Positions 60,886-64,000 of a stretch of 64,000 bases of DNA are shown here, one piece after another (position 1 is the stretch's first letter; every line of letters starts with the position of its first letter). The notes below the pieces were generated by a model. The model saw only the letters and a program-made list of their open reading frames with translations, made no database searches and was not told the origin of the DNA. Both the position numbers and the translations under genes were made by a program. The DNA is taken from contig NZ_CAUZLM010000006.1 in NCBI RefSeq assembly GCF_963580165.1, positions 1-64,000 on the forward strand, written 5' to 3'. This DNA is from Fructobacillus evanidus. GTDB lineage: Bacteria; Bacillota; Bacilli; Lactobacillales; Lactobacillaceae.

Positions 60886-63800
60886 ATGATATACAATAAG
60901 AGAAATCTTCGGAAAGTTGAAGATAAGAAAGTATTACGGAAGGTAAAAAGCCAATGGGTTGTCGTCTCATTGGCTAGTTTTGGTTTGATTGCTGGAATTG
61001 GCGCTGTTCAACACGTTTCGGTTTCTGCCGACGGTGTTCAGCAAACTACATCTACAGATAATCAAAGTGGTAGCCAGACCCCATCAGGTGATGCCGCTTC
61101 GACTAGTGCATCAACGAGTGCTTCAACAAGCGCCTCAACTAGTACATCGTTGAGTGCTTCACTTAGCACATCGGTGAGCGCTTCAGCCAGTGCATCAGCA
61201 AGCGCTTCAACTAGCGCTGCGAACGCATCTAATGGTTCATCTACTAACAGCACAACGCCAACAGTAGAAAATCCTGCAGATTACCAAGCTCAGACTCAAC
61301 AGGGTCAGCAAGATGCCTTTGCAGGTAAGGCAAGTGCAGCTTCCTCATTGTCTGGCCGTGCAGCTGATTATTATACTGCTGCTTATAACGGTGCTAAGGC
61401 AGCCATGGCAGCCTATGCAACAGCTACTCAAAGCAAGGGTGCTGGAACGCAGGATTATACTTATTATGGTAATACTGCCTCAAAGTTGAACGATGATGGA
61501 TCAACGCATACATCAACTAACACAACGGATGGAACGCCACAACAAGCTGGAAGTACAGATGATGTCAACCAGGGTGGTGCGAATAATCCAACTGATGCAT
61601 CAAATAGTTCAAGTAAATATGAAAGTACTTTAAATGGTAATTTGAATACTGCTTCGAACACCTCTGTTAAGGGGAACTCAACCAGCAATCAAATTAGCAT
61701 TCCAACAAGCAAAACGGACACAATTGTCGCTGCCCGCTCTTCATATCAAAACGATACGAACTTGGGAACAACCTTTGATAACGCTGTGAACTATGTCTTG
61801 GGCCAGTACGGTCAACAAGATGCTGAAACTGGTAAGTGGCAGGGTGTCTACAATGCTTCAAGCAAATCAGCAACTCAAGATTGGTATTTAACGACAAATC
61901 CAAATTCTGATACGACTAATGCTTACGATCAGGCATATCGTGGTGCTCGTGCTGCCATGGGTTAGTATTTTGACAAGAACAACAACTATCTTGGAAATGG
62001 CTCTGTCAAGACATCTTCCACTGGTAACACTTACTACGACCAAGGATTTAACGACGTTGTGAGTCAAGCTGCCCAGGGTATTGCCTATGTTCAAAATGGT
62101 TACCAATATGTTTCTGTTTTGACAGGTAATACGAATACTTCTACTGGCGGTAGCGTTGCTTCAAACATTAACACCATTCGTTTAGCAAATGATATTGATT
62201 TGACAGGTGCTTCTAACGGTGAAAATAACCTGAATGTTAGCTCAAATACGGCTACCTTCACGATTGACGGTCAAAACCACTTGATGGATGCCCACGGAAA
62301 CGGTTATATCATTGGTGGATCATTAAGCAATTTGTATGTGCAAAACTTCCAGACCATTTACGGCGCTAATTATTTCGGTCCCTTCCGAGGACAAAATGGC
62401 TCCTCTGTTCACTTTGGTAACTTGAATTACGTTGGTCCTCAGTTGCTGAGTTCGTATAACAACGATGCCTATTTCTTCGGTAACGTGAACGTTATTGTGC
62501 CTAATAATAATACGGCTACCTATACTTCCCCATTCCAGTCAAATGTTGGAATTGAAGGTGGTGGAAATCAGGAAAACCTCGAAGTTAAAAACTTCGTTTT
62601 GCAATCCGGTGCTCATTACTATGGAACAACTTCACCTGTTAAGGGTGGAACAAACATGGTTGTTCAAGGTAACTTTACGATGCAATCCGGATCAAAGATG
62701 ACACTGGTTTCACGTGGTGGAGACGGTAATGCGGCTTCCGACCCCGATGGTTCAACTTTTGGAATTTGGCTGCAGGGTTCTGGTTCTGCCTTGAACATCC
62801 AAAAAGATGCAACATTAAACATTATTCCATCAACATTTAACGGTAATTCCAAGATGATTGGTGGTGGTATCTATGCCGATGGTGGTGCCCAAGTTACCGT
62901 CGATGGTGGAACCATTAACTATGAAGGTAAAGGTGGCCAATCTGGTCAATATAACGAACCAATCGATTTGAAGGGTTCTAATACTAGTATTAAGGTTATT
63001 AATGGTGGTTTGTTGCAGGTTTTGATGGATGGTATTCCATCGAACGCATACAACACTTCATATTATGGTTTTGTCACTAACTATGGTGGTGGTAGCTTTA
63101 ACATCGGTTCTAAGGGTAGTTTGAATATTGGGATTACTAATTCAGACTCTAACCAGGGTACCCCTTATTATGGACCATTGAACATTAACTCGGTTGGTGA
63201 AAACCACGTTATTATTACCAAGCCAGCCGGAGCTAGTCAATTCTCACAACAACCTATTACTGCCTATACTGTAGCCGTTGTTCAAGGCGGTCAAAAGACA
63301 TACCTTTATCAGTATAACTTGCAACCAAAAGCCTCAACTTATTCTGGTATTGATTTGAATGGCAATGCAGTTTCTGGACCAGTTACTGGTAATACAATTG
63401 ATATCGCCAACGTTCCTGCCGTTCAGTTTGTGGGTCCATTGACAACGTCAAAGAATGCTGATGGTACCTTGACGGTTACGGGTTATGCAAAGCTGTCGAA
63501 TTACAAGGATTTGAATGGTCAACCATTGTATGTTGGTGTTGCGAATGGGAATGGCGGTTCAAGCTATACTGATTTGACTCAAATTAAAGGTGATAACCTG
63601 ACAGATGGTTTCTCATCAGCCGATCCATATACTTATACTACTAAGATTGATACGAGTAATTACGATGGTGGTATCATTCCAGTCAGCTATGAGTTACCAG
63701 CTGGTGTAACGTCTGCTAATTCACTTGGAATGCGCTTGCGCTACGGCATTAACTCTGTCACTTCCTTCTTGTCAGCTACGGGTAACTATAGCACGACAGT

Positions 63801-64000
63801 TGAAGGATTCAAGGCTGGTTCAAACGGTAAGGTGGCACCTGATACCAACGGAAACATGGTTGTTACCACTGGAAAGGCATCAACCGGACAAAGTGGTGTT
63901 AGTGATGGTGTCACTGATGCCGTCAACGGTAATAGTGCTGCCAAAGCTGCTGAACCATACGCTACTCAAACCGACAATGATTATACTAATGGTTATAACA
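60886..64000 (+). pseudogene. Second giant adhesin, in-frame TAG at codon 360; runs off the window
   Basis: Paralogue of the gene at 41393. The signal peptide region is nearly the same (KVEDKKVLRKVKSQWVVVSL), then a Ser/Ala-rich stretch and a matching N-domain (QDYTYYGNTASKLNDDG). TAG at 61963-61965 stops the first reading after 359 residues, where the paralogue has Ser in AAMNSYFDG. The frame is open again from 61966 to 64000, covering the beta-helix adhesive domain (LNYVGPQLLSSYNNDAYFFG) and the start of the GYxxG region. It continues beyond the window, so the anchor is not seen. No frame change occurs. Confidence 0.8.

Noticed and set aside
49550..61965. TAG reassigned as a sense codon in this genome
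   Set aside because: TAG ends the ABC ATPase gene at 40804 and two small genes, all followed by sensible gene ends.

Overview
The window reads as chromosome of a low-to-mid GC lactic acid bacterium of the Leuconostocaceae type; Fructobacillus is my best guess (inference). Grounds: a complete co-directional purine operon ending in formate-tetrahydrofolate ligase, a LtaS-type lipoteichoic acid synthase, strong AGGAGG ribosome sites, and very large serine-rich, LPXTG-anchored surface proteins with a KxYKxGKxW-like signal peptide.

Layout. 1-10.7 kb: tRNA-Ile, a DUF2075 helicase, a NagD-like HAD phosphatase, LtaS, an RluA pseudouridine synthase, an aquaporin, a CopB-type copper ATPase with a His/Met-rich N-terminus and a ClC channel. 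10.8-24.4 kb: purEKCSQLFMNHD-fhs behind several CGAAC (PurBox-like) motifs. 24.4-27.4 kb: two tandem paralogous PfoR/PTS_EIIC_2 membrane proteins, each with nearly the same promoter, a short leader peptide rich in branched-chain residues, and an RNA switch of alternative hairpins ending in a terminator. 27.4-27.8 kb: a candidate structured RNA with its own promoter and terminator.

27.8-37.0 kb is an AT-rich island, probably acquired. Its core is a leftward operon that looks like a RiPP/bacteriocin locus: two 41-residue precursor-like peptides, an S2P/M50 protease with a probable leader-recognition domain, a ThiF/E1-like enzyme with a membrane tail, a 53-residue membrane peptide (possible immunity) and an ABC transporter. 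Next to it are a divergent TetR gene with a 48-bp perfect palindrome between, and an OLD-like AAA ATPase with a HEPN-type RxxxxH motif. The island ends in decay: a frameshifted alpha/beta hydrolase and an IS110-family element whose transposase has two stops and whose upstream region could encode a bridge RNA.

38.4-40.8 kb: a TetR-FtsX permease-ABC ATPase operon whose promoter carries two TGACAC-N-GTGTCA operators. 41.1-64.0 kb: two tandem giant adhesin genes. The first spans 41393-60061 (6,222 codons if read through) and contains about eight 490-residue repeats, but has an in-frame TAG at codon 2720. The second starts at 60886, has an in-frame TAG at codon 360, and runs off the window.

Most interesting items: the ThiF/M50 two-peptide cluster, the paired branched-chain-type attenuators on PfoR-like transporters, the amber stops in both giant adhesins, and two genes that appear to be leaderless.
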